A stretch of 64,000 bases of DNA from Ashinkailepas kermadecensis (taxonomy: Eukaryota > Arthropoda > Thecostraca > Neolepadidae): assembly GCA_034440615.1 (NCBI GenBank), contig JAOTOM010003940.1, positions 1-64,000 of the forward strand, written 5' to 3'. Position numbers and translations under genes: made by a program. Under the pieces are notes generated by a model that saw nothing but the letters and a program-made list of their open reading frames with translations, did not search any database and had not been told where the DNA came from. Numbering within the stretch: the first letter of the stretch is position 1; every line of letters begins with the position of its first letter. Of the stretch, positions 43,660 to 54,384 are shown one piece after another.

Positions 43660-44559
43660 GCAATATTGTATTTGTTTCTATTATATGAACGTCGAGCGGG
43701 AGGTTTAGAGAGTGCGAGACTGGCAGGGTGGTTATGCTGCGTTCTGGTCCGAAAGTGGTATCTAACTAGTTGGAGTGTTCTGCGGTGTTGTAAGCTGAGA
43801 AGATGGGCCTCAGCCCGGAGACTAGTGATGGGCGTGGTGTGGTGTGCTCCGGTGATGAGGCGAAGTGCGTCATTCTGTATGCGTTCAAGTGTTGCGCTGT
43901 GTGTGGGAGGTATATGATCGAAGATAAACGCATTGTATTCCAGGATTGAGCGAATCAGAGCAATATCTATTGTGTTGAGGGTAGCCCTGTCTGCACCCCA
44001 GTCGCGACTGGAGGTGCAGCGCAGGAGATTTAGGCGTTTTGCGCAACGTTGTTTTAGATAAGAAAGGTGGGAGCCGAAACAAAAACCTTTGTATAGTACG
44101 ATGCCAAGATAGGTGAAGGTGGTTTGGCGAGGGATAAATTGGTCGCGATAGCGGAGCGGTGTAAGAGGTGGGATGTACGAGTGGAGCCGGGAGAAAAGCA
44201 TTGTGACGGATTTCGCTGGGGAGATTTGCAGTCCCCAGAGGAAGCACCAGGAATCAATTTGATTCATGGCGCGCTGCATGAAGTGATTTGCTTTGTCTGC
44301 CGATGGGTGCGTGCACCAGATGGCCAAATCATCGGCGTAAATGGAGTATTTTGTTAAGACAGGGGGCAATTTTGTGGAGGTCAGCTTGAGTGTCATTGAT
44401 CATAATAAGAAAGAGAGAGGGTGGGGGATAACACGCTGCCTTGTGGGACGCCTTGACCAAGTTTTTGGGCCCGAGAATGGATGTTGCCGCAGCGGACGGT
44501 GAATGTTCTATTAGCGAGAAAGTTGGTGATAAATTTTGCCATTCTGCCTCTGATGCCAA
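43660..44559 (-). pseudogene. Family A copy 2 reverse transcriptase (palm to thumb)
   Basis: GVPQGSVLS is encoded around 44,430-44,460 with frameshifts. The main frame 44,396-43,377 then carries YSIYADDLAIWCTHPSADKA (YADD active site), WCFLWGLQISPAKSVTMLFS, YLGIVLYKGFCFGSHL, KRCAKRLNLLRCTSS and LEYNAFIFDHIPPTHSATLE. It is closely related to copy 1. Confidence 0.85.
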
Positions 44560-44613
44560 TACGATGTAACTTGATTCGATGGGCCGAACTGTGTACTTTA
44601 TTGAATGCGGATT

Positions 44614-45333
44614 TTAAGTCGAGAAAAAGTGCGACGGTGTCATGTTTTTACTGAAGCCGCGCTGTATGGAGTCAACTATTTGGATTAGGTTGGTTACTTT
44701 GGAAAGGGATAAATTTAGTTCATAGGGAGTAAAGGGGGCATTATATGGTTCAGTGTTGTCCGAGGTAAAGTTGCAGGAGGCGAGAGTGTTTTGTAGGAAG
44801 TCGATGGTGTGTTGCGAGTATTGTGTATTTGAGGAGATGTCAGCATAATAGGTGGCAAAGTGTTCCGCGACGTCTGAAGGTTCTGTTATGCTGCGTTGGT
44901 TAATTGTTAGTTGTGGGTATCTGCGGTGTGGTGTTCTGCCATTTGCGAAGGAGCGAATTTGGGTCCAAATTTTACCGATGGGGGTAAAACGGTTGAATGA
45001 GTTTGAATAGAGTTGCCAGCTGCGTTTTTTGGCGGCAAGGATAATCTGCTGACAACGTTGTTTAGCCTCGCGGGCTTCTAACATGTTTTGTTGGGTGATA
45101 TTTTTCCGAAATTTTCGCTCAGCCCGCCGCCGCAGAGCGACGGCGCGTTGACAGTCGTCGTTCCACCACGGCACGTGGTTACGGCCGGGGGAGCGACGAG
45201 TGTGGGTGACATGATTTTCTGCCGCGAATAATATGGTGTCTAGAAAAGCTGAAATTTGGGGGTGAGAATGAGGAGGGAAGACGATGTCAATTTCCTGGGA
45301 GAAAGATGGCCATTTCGCCTTGAGAACATTCAA
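44614..45333 (-). pseudogene. Family A copy 2 linker between endonuclease and RT
   Basis: Minus-strand ORF with RRSPGRNHVPWWNDDCQRAV, ALRRRAERKFRKNITQQNML and IGKIWTQIRSFANG. W(W/N)..C..A...R..A.R.F is the usual linker of I/Jockey-type ORF2. The RT finger blocks appear to be deleted between this piece and the palm at 44,560. Confidence 0.82.
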
Positions 45334-45339
45334 GCGGGG

Positions 45340-45740
45340 AACAAATGTGTAGAAATCTCTGAATCTCTAGACTCTAGAAGAATCTCTAGACTGGGCTGAG
45401 CGTTCAAGCATGATATGAATGGGAAAGTGATCGCTAAAAAGTGGGCCGGGTTGAACGTGCCAAGAAAAGAGGGGTGAGATGGAGGCCGAGGCCAAAGAGA
45501 GGTCAATGGCAGATTGACGGTACGGGGCGATGTCGGTGTTGTGTGTGGGTGTTTGGTCATTTAGAAAGACCATGTTGTGGGTATTGAGAAGTGTTTCGAT
45601 GTGGTGTCCGCGAGGGTATGTGGTGTGACAACCCCATGCTTGGTGGTGGGCATTAAGGTCACCCAGCACCAGCCAGGAGAAGACCGAAGAGGTTGGTCAC
45701 AGAAGTTAAGGATAGCGTACGAGAAGGGGAAGATAAAGAG
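45340..45740 (-). pseudogene. Family A copy 2 endonuclease fragment
   Basis: Two overlapping minus-strand frames with LVLGDLNAHHQAWGCHTTYP (catalytic GDLNAHH), SAIDLSLASASISPLFSWHV and LFSDHFPIHI (SDH). These are the last three AP-endonuclease blocks; the N-terminal blocks are lost by truncation. Confidence 0.85.
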
Positions 45741-45760
45741 AGAGAGAGAGTATACTGACG

Positions 45761-46079
45761 GTGCCGGTTCTGTTTGTGTTATGGGCATGGCGAACGCGCA
45801 TGCGCGTCTCCAACTCCAAGATGCAGCCAGTGCGCCAGTCACCACACGGCATCCGACTGCGACTCCTCCGAAAGGAGGTGTGCAGGCTGTGATGGGCCGC
45901 ACCTCGCCACAGACCCCGACTGCCCCAAGTGGGCATACGAGAGGGAGGTGTGCCGGTGTGCGGTAACTCACAGGGTGCCACATGCAACAGCACGACAGCA
46001 CCTACGCAGCACCACCACCACCACTGACACTCCCACCTCCACAACCGCACCTTCCCACACCGCACCTACCGCCGGGTGA
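45761..46079 (+). pseudogene. Family B ORF1, zinc-knuckle segment
   Basis: Directly after the inserted LINE, the frame reads CRFCLCYGHGERAC, a perfect C-x2-C-x4-H-x4-C knuckle. It continues CSQCASHHTASDC and CAGCDGPHLATDPDC, two further Cys/His knuckles. Three knuckles in tandem are characteristic of Gag-like ORF1 proteins of I/Jockey-type LINEs and bind nucleic acid. The frame stops at 46,079 through a shift into the proline-rich part. Confidence 0.85.
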
Positions 46080-47139
46080 AGCTACGCAGCGACGCTCTCC
46101 ACACCTAAACCCACACACCCTCCAACACCAGCTCCCACCCGCCCTACCATCCCACCAGCAGACGGCTCCCGGAGCCCGGCACACCTCCCTCCTCAACACT
46201 CCGCCGACCATCGCCTCAACCGCCCCACCGATCCCCGACTACCCCAGCCCATCGTCCCTCGACCTCACCGATCACCACTCCTTCCCACGCCACCCCACCC
46301 CGGACCTGGCCTCCTCCCACATCCACTCCACTTCAGACCTGGCCCTTATCCACGTCCCCTTCACCCTCGACCCGGCCTCCTCCCACACCCTTTCCACCGT
46401 GGGCCCGGCTTCCCACGTCCACCCCACCGAGGACTGGACCTCCTTCCCTTCCCACCCCATCTCAGACCCGGCCAATGCCCACCATACCTCAGGCACGGCC
46501 CCCCATATCCAACCCGCATCATCCCTCCTTCAACACCCATCAGACCCAGACCCGGTCTCCATCCCATCCCCAACCGGTACCCACCCATCCCCCACGGGAC
46601 CTGGCCGTACCCCTTCGCGTCACCGCCTCCAACCGGCCAGGGCCCACCTCGCCATCCTGAAGCCTTCCCTCAACTGCCTCCTCCATGGCCTCGGCCCCTA
46701 CCACACCCATCCGGCCGGCCCAAACCAAGGCCTAGAACAAAGGCCACCACAATATCCACCCAGACCACCCGAAAGTCCACGGCCACCATTTCCTGCCAAA
46801 CCGAACCCCCGAACCGGCCACCATTTCCTGCCTGCGCACCCACCCAAACCCACTCCAAAACCTCGTCTGAGGCCAGCACTCAGACTGAACCTACCACCCT
46901 TGCCAAGCCCGTCGAACCCACAACTCCAGACCAACGAATCCCGCCCGAACCCACCGCGCCTCCCAAGCGCAAATCCCGCCGCCACTCCACCAAATCACCT
47001 CCCAGGATCCGTGCGACCAGGTCCAGGCTACCACCACTGCCTGGGTCACCTCCCAACCCTCTCTCCGTTCACGGGTTCAATCCTTCCCCCCAACTCGACA
47101 CCGACACCACCCCAGTATAGGAACACCAACAGCCACTAA
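46080..47139 (+). pseudogene. Family B ORF1, proline-rich C-terminal part
   Basis: Frame open from about 45,982 to 47,139, very rich in Pro, His, Ser and Thr (HLPPGEATQRRSPHLNPHTL; KPTPKPRLRPALRLNLPPLP). The part before ~46,080 overlaps the knuckle frame and is a shadow. Low-complexity proline-rich tails after zinc knuckles occur in several LINE ORF1 proteins. The strongly C-rich DNA also gives long minus-strand ORFs, which are not supported. Confidence 0.6.
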
Positions 47140-47152
47140 GCGCGTTCGGCAA

Positions 47153-47660
47153 TGGGACTTTTCTTGCAGTGGAACACCGGTGGCCTTCAAGGCAAGTTCA
47201 TTTGATTCAAATATTAATTCTTCCAACAAACCCATTACTAGCTGTGCTCCAAGAACCTCACTTTCGAGATTCTGACTCCACTTGGAACAAAATCCCAGAT
47301 TGCATTTGGCACGTCGACAACGTAAACGGCCCACATATGAAATGGGGCGTCGCCATACTCATTGCAAACAGCATACTTCATCGTCGAGTAGCGTTAAATA
47401 CTCCAATGAATGCTCCCAACGACTTAGCTCACTATTTGACTGGTCAGTTTCAGACATTCCCGGGATTAGCGACCACTACCCAATCACAATTAGGCTCGGC
47501 ACGGACGCTATCCACCACACTAAGCTATTTAGACCATCTTGGAATTTGAAAAGAGCGGACTGGGCTAAATTCGAGGATCAGGTGGACCTCAACGTAGCAA
47601 CTTCAGAGACCAGTAAAATCGAGACAATCCTAAGGGCCATCAGCTCAGCAGTACGAGACT
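47153..47660 (+). pseudogene. Family B ORF2 start: endonuclease remnant
   Basis: Begins 13 bp after the ORF1 stop with MGLFLQWNTGGLQGKF, the usual (I/L)QWN.(G/N)GL start of I-type ORF2. LLAVLQEPHFRDSD (catalytic Glu block) is in another frame. A GLATTTQSQL / SDHYPITIRLG pair marks the final SDH block. Much of the domain between is deleted, leaving about 130 codons instead of ~220. Confidence 0.75.
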
Positions 47661-47915
47661 CAGTCCGAAAAATAACAAACCCAGGAAAAAGGCATCTACG
47701 CCATGGTGGACCCCGGACTGTGAAAGGACAATCGCCGCACGACGCCGTGCCCACAAACAATTCAAAAGATGCGTGTGTGAAGCACACCTATCAGCATACA
47801 AACAATCTAAAAAAAACACTGCCGGTGCACAATTCGAACAGCACGCCAAAACTGTTGGCAGTCTTTTGCCTCTCAATTCAATAGGTTCACCCCTACCGGC
47901 AGCATCTGGGACCTG

Positions 47916-48893
47916 ATGAAGCGTTTCAATCCGAAACACCCACCACCAGGCCCCTTGTTCCAGCTGATGGTGAAAAGACAGCACATCGCTGACCCACAAC
48001 AAGTCGTAGACCACCTTAAGCTACACTACGCCAGCGCATCTGGCAACAGCAACTACGACACCACTATAGTAAGCGCTCTAGACGCCCTTGCCTCCAAAAC
48101 AAATTTTAGCTCTAGCAATAGAGAAATCTACAATCAGTCGTTTACTATGCACGAATTACACCTTGCCCTCAGCACGTGTGGAAACACGTCGGCTGGGCCG
48201 GACGACATCCATTACCAGTTGTTTAAACGTCTGAGCAAAAATTCCCTAACGTACCTACTAGCGGCCATAAATGAACTCTACCAAAGCGACACCTTTCCCG
48301 CATCCTGTCGGGAGAGCGTAGTCATTCCATTGCCAAAGCCGCACAAAGATCCCCTCACCCCAAAAGGTTATAGACCCATCTCACTTACTAGCTGTGCTAG
48401 CAAGTTGGTCGAGCGCATGGTCAACACACGATTGAGGAAACTTCTCGAACACAACGACCTGCTCGACGAATTTCAGTGCGGCTTCCGGCGTAAAAAATCA
48501 ACTACATACATTCTCATTAGATTAGTGCATGACATAAAAAGTGGTCTACGCATCAAACGCACAACAATAGCTGCCTACTTAGACATCACTGCCGCATTCG
48601 ACCGAGTACACAAGTCCGCACTGACACACAAACTCCACAAGATAGACCTACGTGGACACATGGCACACTTCTTTCTCAACTTCCTCAGAGACAGGATCCC
48701 TAAGGTCCGATGCGGCAGTGTCACATCAAACACCACAACTCAGGAGCAGGGCCTGGCGCAGGGGAGCGTGCTCTCACCGAGCCTCTTCATCATCATGATC
48801 AACGACATACTTGCTGACCACACGAACACTTCACTTCAATACTCACTTTTCGCGGACGACATAGCCATTTGGACATCACAATGCTTCCTTTAG
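47916..48893 (+). pseudogene. Family B reverse transcriptase
   Basis: A 325-codon open frame with RT blocks: NTSAGPDDIHYQLFKRLSK, KGYRPISLTSCASKLVERMV, FQCGFRRKKSTTYILIRLVH, the catalytic AAYLDITAAFDRVH, EQGLAQGSVLSPSLFIIMIN and active-site YSLFADDIAIW. The usual G(V/L)PQGS is GLAQGS here (Pro to Ala). The catalytic Asps are retained. The frame ends just after FADD at 48,893. Confidence 0.88.
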
Positions 48894-49640
48894 GCTGAAA
48901 AAAACACATTCAAGCAGGACTAGACCACATTGCAAAGTGGTGCAAAACTTGGGACAGGGTGAACCCTGTCCGCAGAAAAATCGGTCAGTCACATATAGTC
49001 GTCTCCGCCCCACACCGAAAACTCTACTTAAAATCGATGGCAAAGCCATCGAATAGGTGAAAAGCTTCAAGTTCTTAGGAGTGCATTTAGACGAAAAACT
49101 CAGTTTCAGCACCCACACCACCTCCATATCGAAGCGATGCGCGAAGCGCGTCAACATACTCCGTGTGCTTGCAGGCACAGACTGGGGCGGGGACAGGAAA
49201 ACAATACTGCGACTGTACACATCCATCATGCGATGCATCCTATAATACAACAGCATCATTTTTTGCCACCATTTCAGACAGTCAGAGCCGAAAGTTAGAA
49301 ATCATCCAAAACAGCTGCATCAGAGCAGCCACAGGTGCCCTCAGCACCACACCGATAGCCAGTCTTCTAGTGTACTCAAACACGCCCCCACTCCACTTCA
49401 GGAGGACACAACAGCTGTGCCGCTACCACATCAAGATGAAATCCATTAAAAATCATCCGGCACAGCGTTGCTTGACGCTTGACAGATACGACAAGAGCCG
49501 ATTTGCGCGCAAACTTCCACCATTTAGCATTCAAATTGCCACGGCTCTCTCAGAACTTAACCTCGCAATGCCATCCACTGCAGCTCGACTGCCCACTAGG
49601 CCATTCTAGGCTTTCAGTCAACCAAAGGTCGAGTACTCGC
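48894..49640 (+). pseudogene. Family B RT thumb/connection, fragmented
   Basis: Short frames carry FKFLGVHLDEKLSFSTHTTS, KRCAKRVNILRVLAGTDWGG (49,057-49,245) and, in another frame, KLEIIQNSCIRAATGALSTT and RYHIKMKSIKNHPAQR (49,163-49,609). These align with the C-terminal RT part of family A (LGI.....F..H..., KR..ILR.L.G.D.G.DR). At least two frameshifts. Confidence 0.78.
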
Positions 49641-49649
49641 TCTCGAAGA

Positions 49650-50190
49650 AGAAATCCACTATCACATCGGCGGAATTTTGTGGCATCTTCCACAAGTTCG
49701 CCGATGACAACAAGCACAAATCACTCGCATTCACGGATGGGTCGAAACACGAGGCTAAGGTAGGCATTGGTATCACTGGACCAGGTCTCAGACTTTCCAA
49801 GCGTCTTCCGGATAACTTCTCCATCTACTCCGCTGAAGCAATGACCATTCTGGCCGCTATGTCCATTCTCATGAGGCTTAGAGCTAGAAACGTAATAATT
49901 TGCTCAGGCTCCAAATACGTTCTCCAGTCAGTTAGCAACACCCACGACTGTCCACATTACGTCATTGATAGAATCCAACAAATCGTGGCCAATAACGTAA
50001 ACATGAATTTTTCCTTCCTCTGGATTCCGGGCCACGCCAACATCCCAGGTAACGAAGAAGCAGACCGGCTCGCAAAGCAAGCCTTAGCATTGAACACTTA
50101 CCCTAGCGTGGAATATTCGGTAGACGATTGCAAAGCACTCCTACAACGCCACATTCGCCAACATCAGCAGAACACATGGACACAACACAA
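49650..50190 (+). pseudogene. Family B RNase H domain, altered catalytic residue
   Basis: FTDGSKHEAKVGIGI (about 49,733, in one frame), then SIYSAEAMTILAAMSILMRL and IICSGSKYVLQSVSN (49,841 onward), and FLWIPGHANIPGNEEADRLA. The second catalytic Asp (usually SDS or TDS before KY/R) is a Gly here (SGS), so the nuclease would be inactive even if the frame were intact. Confidence 0.83.
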
Positions 50191-50536
50191 CTCAATACAA
50201 CACAAATCCAACCACACCCACGCAATCAAACCAACGATAGGCGCATGGGACACATCAAATCAGTTTCACCGACAAAAAGAGGTCATCCTCACTAGACTTA
50301 GAACTGGTTGCACAAAACTAACACAGCCTCAATTAGAGGGTGACAATGCACAACACCTCACAATGCGACATCTGCAACACCACGTTAAGCATAGGCCACA
50401 TCTGCTAGATTGCAGTAGCTTTAGCTCTCAAAGACAACCACTTATGACATTCTGCCAAAGAGATGGTATCACCTTATTGCTTCCATCGCTTCTCGGTGAC
50501 AAACACCCAGAACTCCTTGAATTGCTATTTGAATAG
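50191..50536 (+). pseudogene. Family B ORF2 C-terminal region and stop
   Basis: Same frame as the RNase H: VILTRLRTGCTKLTQPQLEG, HLLDCSSFSSQRQPLMTF and LPSLLGDKHPELLELLFE, then TAG. The fragment at 34,160-34,473 is another copy of this end. Confidence 0.82.
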
Positions 50537-50619
50537 CTGTATGCCACAAAACTAGCAGGAGCACTGTAGGCACCACACCACCAAAACTCACATCAACTTG
50601 CAATGCATGACCGCGAAAC

Positions 50620-50915
50620 ACCCGTAGGAAACATAAATGGCCATCCCCGCATGGCGTCGGACGTATGTGAGCCGATTTGCTTCCCAATTAGAAATAAATG
50701 TCTACCTAGCGGTGTCGTCGGAAGTAGATGAGCCGAATTGCTTTAGGTAAACATAAAAACTAAAACTAAAAATATAAATTAGCATAACGTAAAACGACTA
50801 CCCAGAGGAGCCATCGGACGAAGATGAGCCGATTTGCCTTGCAACTTATGACATAAACGGCTACCCAGAGGTACAGCAGACGTAGAAGAGCCCAATTGCA
50901 AAACACCGTACTAAC
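50620..50915. repeat. Degenerate ~85-100-bp tandem repeat in LINE B 3' UTR
   Basis: Four diverged units, each with CTACC.AG.GG, a CGTCGGA/CATCGGACG motif and AGATGAGCCGATTTGC-like ending (about 50,640-50,675; 50,701-50,740; 50,798-50,840; 50,868-50,905), separated by A-rich spacers with ACATAAA. Confidence 0.65.
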
Positions 50916-52200
50916 CCAACTGACAACCCTGCATGGCATGCTTAGACTAACCCGCTACTAACAACTAACACGCGGCGGCCGGCGTGATAGGCGGTGTGGA
51001 CAATTACCTCCTTGTTCGCACGGTAAAGATCCCTCGGTGCTCTTCGATAAGAGTAGGTTAAAGCCAGCACCCTGACAAAATCAACTTCTCGCCACTCTCA
51101 TTACACATTAATTTGTGGAGGAGTAAAGGAAAATTAAAACCATTTAGACATCAGGGAGATCTCCCCAACCCAGTCCCCGCCTTCAGCACCTAAAATATCA
51201 CACGAACTATAACATAAAATTCCATTAACGTAAATATCCACTTGCCTGCACCTTGATCGCAAACACTCGCTTTTATAGACAGACATGTAACGTACTCGCT
51301 TTAAAGGCGTCGCAAATGACCTTCATGGTCTTGCACGCCTAAAAAATCACTCACCCCCACCCCCCGGACCACAAATCGTTAATATTAACTCTGGAAGTTG
51401 CGATAACAAAATGATCACTTCTGACTCGACTTCGTCTAAATTTGGTCCGATCGACCTGTAAGTTCGCACAACACAATGGTGTGGCCAAGAGCAATCGAAT
51501 AGTATATAAATCGAATGCATCACTATTTTTTTTAACTACAATTGTTTTTACAACTACATACCACCATAATTTTACAAACAATTCGTGCACAAACATCGAG
51601 GCCCGAACCTGCATTATTTTTAATGATTACCATTCATGTGAAGTATTCATCATTTTCAATTATTTTCATTTTTCCCACGGTTAAAATGAAGGGTCATAAA
51701 TCTGAGGATAAATAATGTTAAGGTTCCGGGTATACCTTCGGTTCAAAATTGGGTGGTTTGGCCACTGTCAAATAGTCAGGTTTGGCCACTACATTCGCCA
51801 GCGACTTAGACACATCCAGCGCTGACGACAGGTTTCCACCCCGGCTGGTGATAGTTAAAAAAGCATAGATATCGGAAATGCCGGGAAAGGGGACAGGGCA
51901 CCCACACCGCTGCTGGTGATGGTAAGGACATGGAATCAATTTGACACCAATGCTGGGAAAGGGGGGAGGGTAAGCAACATGTCGTGATGGCGGAGTACTA
52001 CCTTTCTTTAATCAGAATGATGGATGTACAGTTATATGACCGCAATGGCAGATAAATTATACTACTACAGGACTCTTTGTATCCATACTAAAATTATACA
52101 AACCATATTCTGGATAATCTGACGGAATTGTTAAGCAACCTGGATAAAATTAAATGCACGTCATTTTGCTTCAGAATTTTCATTGAGGTTCCAAATATGA
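50916..52200. other. Intergenic; no gene recognised
   Basis: About 1.3 kb. The first part may still be LINE 3' UTR. At about 51,848-51,970 two ~65-bp related segments share GCTGGTGAT.GT..G..A and GGGAAAGGGG. Nothing else is supported. Confidence 0.5.
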
Positions 52201-52208
52201 CTGTGCAT
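52201..52208. repeat. Left 8-bp target-site duplication of hAT-like transposon
   Basis: CTGTGCAT, identical to 56,302-56,309; it directly abuts the TAGGG terminus of the element. Confidence 0.93.
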
Positions 52209-52474
52209 TAGGGTTCGTCACTTTTCAACGTTTTTCACTTTTTCCAGGTATCCCCAGCTCATCTGGTGCAACTTTTCATGCTGATCAACGTGGTATAGTT
52301 CGTTTTCCCCAAAATCCGTTTTAAACCCCCCAAACGCGATTTTTAAGGGAAGGTTTTAAGGATTTTTCAGAATGTGTATATCTTGAACCAACCATTCAAA
52401 GTATATAAAATTGCACCTTTTCTGAATCGCCTCGATGAGACAAATCCATTGCAGTGGTTTCTATGTGCGTAGGT
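52209..52474 (+). repeat. Left terminal inverted repeat
   Basis: Pairs with 56,024-56,301 reversed. Shared blocks include GGTATCCCC.GCTCATCTGG, TGCTGATCAACGTG.TATAG, GAACCAACCATTCAAAGTAT and TCGATGAGA.AAATC.ATT. The inner ~20 bp match only loosely. Confidence 0.92.
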
Positions 52475-52707
52475 GACATTTAGAACATAGAACAATTTAT
52501 CATCTGCCAGCCATTGATCCACATATGGCAGCGTGTCTTGGGGCATCTATTCCGCAAGCAGTATGTAGGTACTACGGCGCGCAATGTCACCAAGCAGCCT
52601 AGGTACGCGCTCTAGAGTTATGCGCGATGATTTAAACTATGTTGAACGTGTTATAGTTTGACCTTATCCTGTCATGTTGATTTTAACTGTGAAGCTTGTT
52701 TGTAGAC

Positions 52708-52993
52708 ATGGAAACCCGTAAAAATCATGATATCTTTGGACCAAGCATCGAGCGCTTCCTCAAAACAAGCTGCCGACATGGGGACAGACTCTGGCACGTT
52801 TGATGAATCTGAAGGAGAAAAGGCCTAAGACTAAAACCGATGATTTGGCGAGAGAGGTAATTGATGAAGTCGGTGAGCTGTGGTATAAAGCCGGCTTTCC
52901 CACGGTCCAAAAGAAGCACGCTGTAAAGAAACTGATGAAGGTGTTTGAAAAGCACCAGGGTACCAAAAAGCATAAAGATCGAAAAAAACCAAG
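52708..52993 (+). pseudogene. Transposase exon 1 region (two frames)
   Basis: An ATG at 52,708 opens a frame reading METRKNHDIFGPSIERFLKT, ending DRLWHV and stop at 52,802. The homologous continuation (MNLKEKRPKTKTDDLAREVI, DEVGELWYKAGFPTVQKKHA) lies in the next frame from about 52,803. The shift is near a GTTT run. The segment is basic with many Lys residues and probably forms the DNA-binding or nuclear-localising N-terminus. It runs into an A7 stretch (52,982-52,988), where the frame changes again. Whether an intron exists here is unclear. Confidence 0.7.
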
Positions 52994-53433
52994 GTGAGCT
53001 CAGTTCCTTGGAAGAGCTGAGTATTACATTGTTCGACATAGCTGCCACCGATATAGAAGAACAGATAAGGAGCAACCGTCTCCTTTCACGAGAGAAGAAA
53101 GACGAGGACATATGTTTCTATCATGATCAAAAGGGGGAAAGAAAATGCACCATGGGGGGACGTGACAAGAAATACGACGCACAAGTATCAGAAAAACGAA
53201 AAAGAACGGAGCGCTCCCAGAATGAGAGTGAGAGCAGCCTCGCTCTAAAGCAATCGGGTGGAGATGAAGTGATGGAAACGGACACTGCTGAAGATGAAGA
53301 CGAAGACGATGAAGACTTCGTGTGCGGAGCCCGGCCCATGAACTCAACAGTTGCACTGAACTTGCCGAGGCAGATCCTGAGATCTCCGGCTGTCTGCCAG
53401 ATGGCCGATCGCCTAGGACTTTCATCGAACCAG
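52994..53433 (+). pseudogene. Transposase N-terminal acidic/basic region
   Basis: Frame (from 52,945 in the shifted frame) reads SSLEELSITLFDIAATDIEE, a helical segment. A Lys/Arg-rich stretch (SEKRKRTERSQNES) and an acidic block (ETDTAEDEDEDDEDF) follow. It ends RQILRSPAVCQMADRLGLSS-NQ with donor CAG|gttagt at 53,433/53,434. Charge blocks like these are common upstream of the catalytic core. The upstream junction is a frameshift in an A7 run. Confidence 0.75.
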
Positions 53434-53596
53434 GTTAGTGCATGGTAAGATAAATATAATCACATTATGTTAGTTATGAATGTTAATAATTTCGTGTCGT
53501 CACGCGATTCCTGTCATGTTTTAGATGCCATCTATCAGGCCATGAAATGCGGTGTTCCTGACCCTCCCTCCCTCTCCCCACACTATTTTTGCGCAG

Positions 53597-53785
53597 GTCG
53601 TGGGTGCGGTGAGTGCGGTGATCAAGTCGGCCGATCCGCCCGTGGACCTCGAGGAGTTCTCCCTTTCCGAGGCTACCGCCAGACGTGAGCGACGTCGGGG
53701 CCGTGAGCAGCTTGGCCGTAAGATCAAGGAGACATTCACCCCACCGGACCACATCGTCGTCCACTGGGACGGGAAGATCCTGAGG
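53597..53785 (+). pseudogene. Transposase exon with HWDGK motif
   Basis: The acceptor is ttttgcgcag|GTC; the donor is AGG|gtaggt. The exon is 63 codons, phase 0 both ends. Encodes VVGAVSAVIKSADPPVDLEE, a basic stretch (ARRERRRGREQLGRKIKETF) and PPDHIVVHWDGKILR. The Asp of HWDGK is the likely first catalytic acid of an RNase H-like fold (inferred). Confidence 0.85.
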
Positions 53786-54001
53786 GTAGGTACACAATAC
53801 ATATTGTTAGAAAAAGTATGAGCAATTGGCCGTGACCTGTTATCGCAGCAGTTTCTTTTCAACCTCTGCTTTTTCAGTCAGCTCCAAATTCGGAAAAATT
53901 ATTTCTTCTTCAGTTCTTACGTAGTGACAGTTGTGAATGGACTGGTGTGCAACTTCTGTTCTGCTCTAATCTACCGACTGTTGCGTTACATTGCATTACA
54001 G

Positions 54002-54384
54002 GACGCCCTGAACCTCCCGGAGCACCGGCTGGCTATCCTGTTGTCCGGCGCCGGCTACGAGGAGGGCAAACTTCTCTCCGCTCCTGTCTGCGCTGACGGC
54101 ACTGGACTGGCGCAGGCACACGCCACCCTCTGTGCCCTGGAGGACTGGGGCGTCTGCGGCCACGTGCGGGCACTCTGCTTCGACACCACGTCAAGCAATA
54201 CCGGTCGTGACCGTGGTGCGATGGTGCGTCTGGAGCTGGAGCTTGACGCCGCCTGTTTCGATTCGGCTGTCGCCATCACGTCCTAGAGCTGGTCGTCGGG
54301 GCAGTCGCCACATGCTTGTTTGGCCGCTCAACTGGACCGACCAACCCCATTTTCGACGCGCTGAAAGCAAGGTACCTCACATTG
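54002..54384 (+). pseudogene. Transposase exon with DTTSSNTG and CRHH motifs; 1-nt frameshift
   Basis: The acceptor is gcattacag|GAC. Encodes HRLAILLSGAGYEEGKLLSA and VRALCFDTTSSNTGRDRGAM (probable second catalytic Asp). A one-base loss near 54,257 follows, and the homologous sequence continues in another frame as GCRHHVLELVVGAVATCLFG. CRHH fits the C-x2-H motif of hAT transposases. With one base restored in count, the exon length is a multiple of three. The donor TTG|gtaacc (54,384/54,385) is the best candidate. Confidence 0.82.

Larger units (their letters stand above)
42088..45760 (-). mobile_element. RNase H LINE family A, copy 2 (inserted in family B ORF1)
   Basis: A 5'-truncated minus-strand LINE. 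On its coding strand the order is endonuclease C-terminus (about 45,740-45,340), linker (45,333-44,614), RT (44,559-43,660), RNase H (43,578-43,054), CCHC tail (43,050-42,640) and 3' UTR ending AAAAAAACTAAACAAAAA at 42,088. The 3' UTR matches copy 1 at 37,330-37,821. Only a very short common flank (ACG) is seen, so the target duplication is uncertain or lost. Confidence 0.87.
41477..50915 (+). mobile_element. RNase H LINE family B, near full length, split by a family A copy
   Basis: A plus-strand LINE. ORF1 (41,591-42,087, continued 45,761-47,139) is followed by ORF2 (47,153-50,536: endonuclease remnant, RT, RNase H, C-terminal region) and a 3' UTR with tandem repeats. ORF1 is interrupted at 42,087/42,088 by a 3.67-kb minus-strand family A LINE; the flanks rejoin in frame as LPL-RCRFCLCYGHG. 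The left boundary (5' UTR) is not defined. Several frameshifts make it inactive. Confidence 0.85.

Noticed and set aside
46002..46985. Gly/Val/Trp-rich ORFs on the minus strand
   Set aside because: They are antisense to the C-rich proline-rich ORF1; GC skew removes stops on that strand.
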